Translations under genes and position numbers: made by a program
NCBI RefSeq assembly: GCF_000373625.1
Contig: NZ_KB891993.1
Location: forward strand, 310,001 to 374,000
Direction: 5' to 3'
Length of the DNA: 64,000 nucleotides
Origin: Streptomyces sp. LaPpAH-108
Lineage (GTDB): Bacteria > Actinomycetota > Actinomycetes > Streptomycetales > Streptomycetaceae
Shown here: positions 63,282-64,000 of the stretch, piece by piece
Layout: each line of letters starts with the position of its first letter
How positions within the stretch are numbered: position 1 is the first letter of the stretch
Notes under the pieces: generated by a model
What the model was told of the DNA's origin: nothing
Database searches by the model: none
Seen by the model: the letters and a program-made list of their open reading frames with translations, nothing else

Positions 63282-64000
63282 TTGACCAGAGCTGTGCACG
63301 ACTCCGCCCCCGACGTGCTTCTCCCCTGGCCCGGCCTGGACCGCGCTCACGGCGCCTGGCCCGAGGGCGTGCGGGTGCACGTCTGGGACGGGGTGACGCC
63401 GGACAGCGAGCCGGACGCCGACACGCTCGCTCGCGTCGGTCTGTGGGTCATGCCGTACGCGGTTCCCGACGCCGTACGGCTGCTGCCCCGGCTGACCGGG
63501 CTCAAGGCGGTGCAATCGCTGAGCGCGGGCGTCGAGAAGCTGCTCCCGCTGCTGCCGCCCGGTGTCGAGCTGCACAACGGGCGCGGGCTGCACGACGCCT
63601 CCACCGCCGAGCACGCGCTCGGGCTGATCCTCGCCGCGCAGCGCGACCTGCCGCAGTGGGTCGCCGACCAGGCGGCCGGACGCTGGGAGCCGCACTTCAC
63701 CCGCTCCCTGGCGGACGCGCGGGTCACGATCGTCGGCTACGGCTCGATCGGCGCCGCTCTGGAGCAGCGGCTGCTGGCCTGCGAGGCCCAGGTCACCCGG
63801 GTCGCGCGGCGGGCGCGCCCGGAGCAGGACGTGCACCCGGTCCCGGAGCTGCCCGAACTGCTCCGCAGCACCGACATCGTCGTCCTGGTGCTGCCCGAAA
63901 CCCCGGAGACGGAGGGGCTGTTGGGCGCGAAGGAGCTGGCCGCGCTGCCCGACGGGGCGCTGGTCGTCAACGTGGGGCGCGGACGCACGCTGGACACCGA
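63282..64000 (+). CDS. D-isomer-specific 2-hydroxyacid dehydrogenase (partial, C-terminus outside window)
   Basis: The first 239 codons are present, starting at a TTG with AAGGAGA upstream. It has the N-terminal catalytic domain (LTGLKAVQSLSAGVEKL, the GRGLHDASTAEHALGLIL region) and an NAD-binding domain with VGYGSIGAALEQRLLA and IVVLVLPETPETEGLLGAKE, VNVGRGRTLDT. The nucleotide-binding glycine motif is GYGSIG. It would interconvert 2-keto and D-2-hydroxy acids with NAD(P)H. It is divergent from an MFS transporter and probably under IclR control. Confidence 0.9.
   Translation, partial: MTRAVHDSAPDVLLPWPGLDRAHGAWPEGVRVHVWDGVTPDSEPDADTLARVGLWVMPYAVPDAVRLLPRLTGLKAVQSLSAGVEKLLPLLPPGVELHNGRGLHDASTAEHALGLILAAQRDLPQWVADQAAGRWEPHFTRSLADARVTIVGYGSIGAALEQRLLACEAQVTRVARRARPEQDVHPVPELPELLRSTDIVVLVLPETPETEGLLGAKELAALPDGALVVNVGRGRTLDT

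Overview
The window is high-GC, densely packed actinobacterial DNA. GC-rich third codon positions, GTG/TTG starts, LAxTG sortase signals, DmdR-type iron boxes, a DasR-like operator and one rare TTA codon point to Streptomyces. No rRNA, tRNA, CRISPR array, insertion sequence or integrase was seen. All calls come from reading the sequence; no database search was run.

1-10.3 kb is a zinc-limitation regulon. On the minus strand a consensus promoter with an overlapping Zur box drives two sortase-anchored 'choice-of-anchor M' surface proteins and the start of an adhesin-family zinc-binding lipoprotein. On the plus strand lie a cysteine-free L32 paralogue, a COG0523/CobW GTPase, a Fur-family regulator (Zur), znuA-znuC-znuB and a His-rich YibE/F membrane protein. 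Further Zur-box-like sites precede L32 and znuA. Together these genes would capture zinc at the wall, import it, and spare or redistribute it in the cytoplasm.

10.3-38 kb is ordinary accessory chromosome: two SpoIIE-type phosphatases, the PTS-linked dihydroxyacetone kinase dhaKLM, a GH75 chitosanase-like protein, an FN3 lipoprotein, a PadR/FadH/tautomerase group around a perfect 22-bp palindrome, a secreted protein with an early TTA codon, several regulator-target pairs (MarR with a membrane protein, TetR with an FAD monooxygenase, GntR with asparaginase), a DD-carboxypeptidase and undecaprenyl-diphosphatase.

38-52.4 kb contains unusually many broken or shortened genes: a frameshifted isochorismatase-family hydrolase, an NCS1 permease with two apparent internal deletions, a GNAT acetyltransferase with an in-frame TAG, and an N-terminally truncated AlkZ-like protein. 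Intact genes there include an NCS1 permease, an MFS-universal-stress fusion, a siderophore ABC importer under an iron box, and a PPOX-type flavoprotein whose start touches a second iron box. Two related arrays of 15-bp tandem repeats occur here.

52.4-64 kb holds an HxlR regulator, an ECF41-type sigma factor beside an NAD(P)-binding protein, a DUF574-type methyltransferase, a cell-envelope group (a class A PBP whose three transpeptidase motifs are all altered, a NodB-like deacetylase, an amidase_6 protein with tandem hairpins in its leader), and an IclR-controlled MFS transporter divergent from a 2-hydroxyacid dehydrogenase cut by the window end. The most unusual items are the PBP with apparently dead transpeptidase motifs and its 13-residue TMQL repeats, the HM pentapeptide/15-bp repeat arrays, and the anchored zinc-surface proteins, one of which carries a degenerate second domain.
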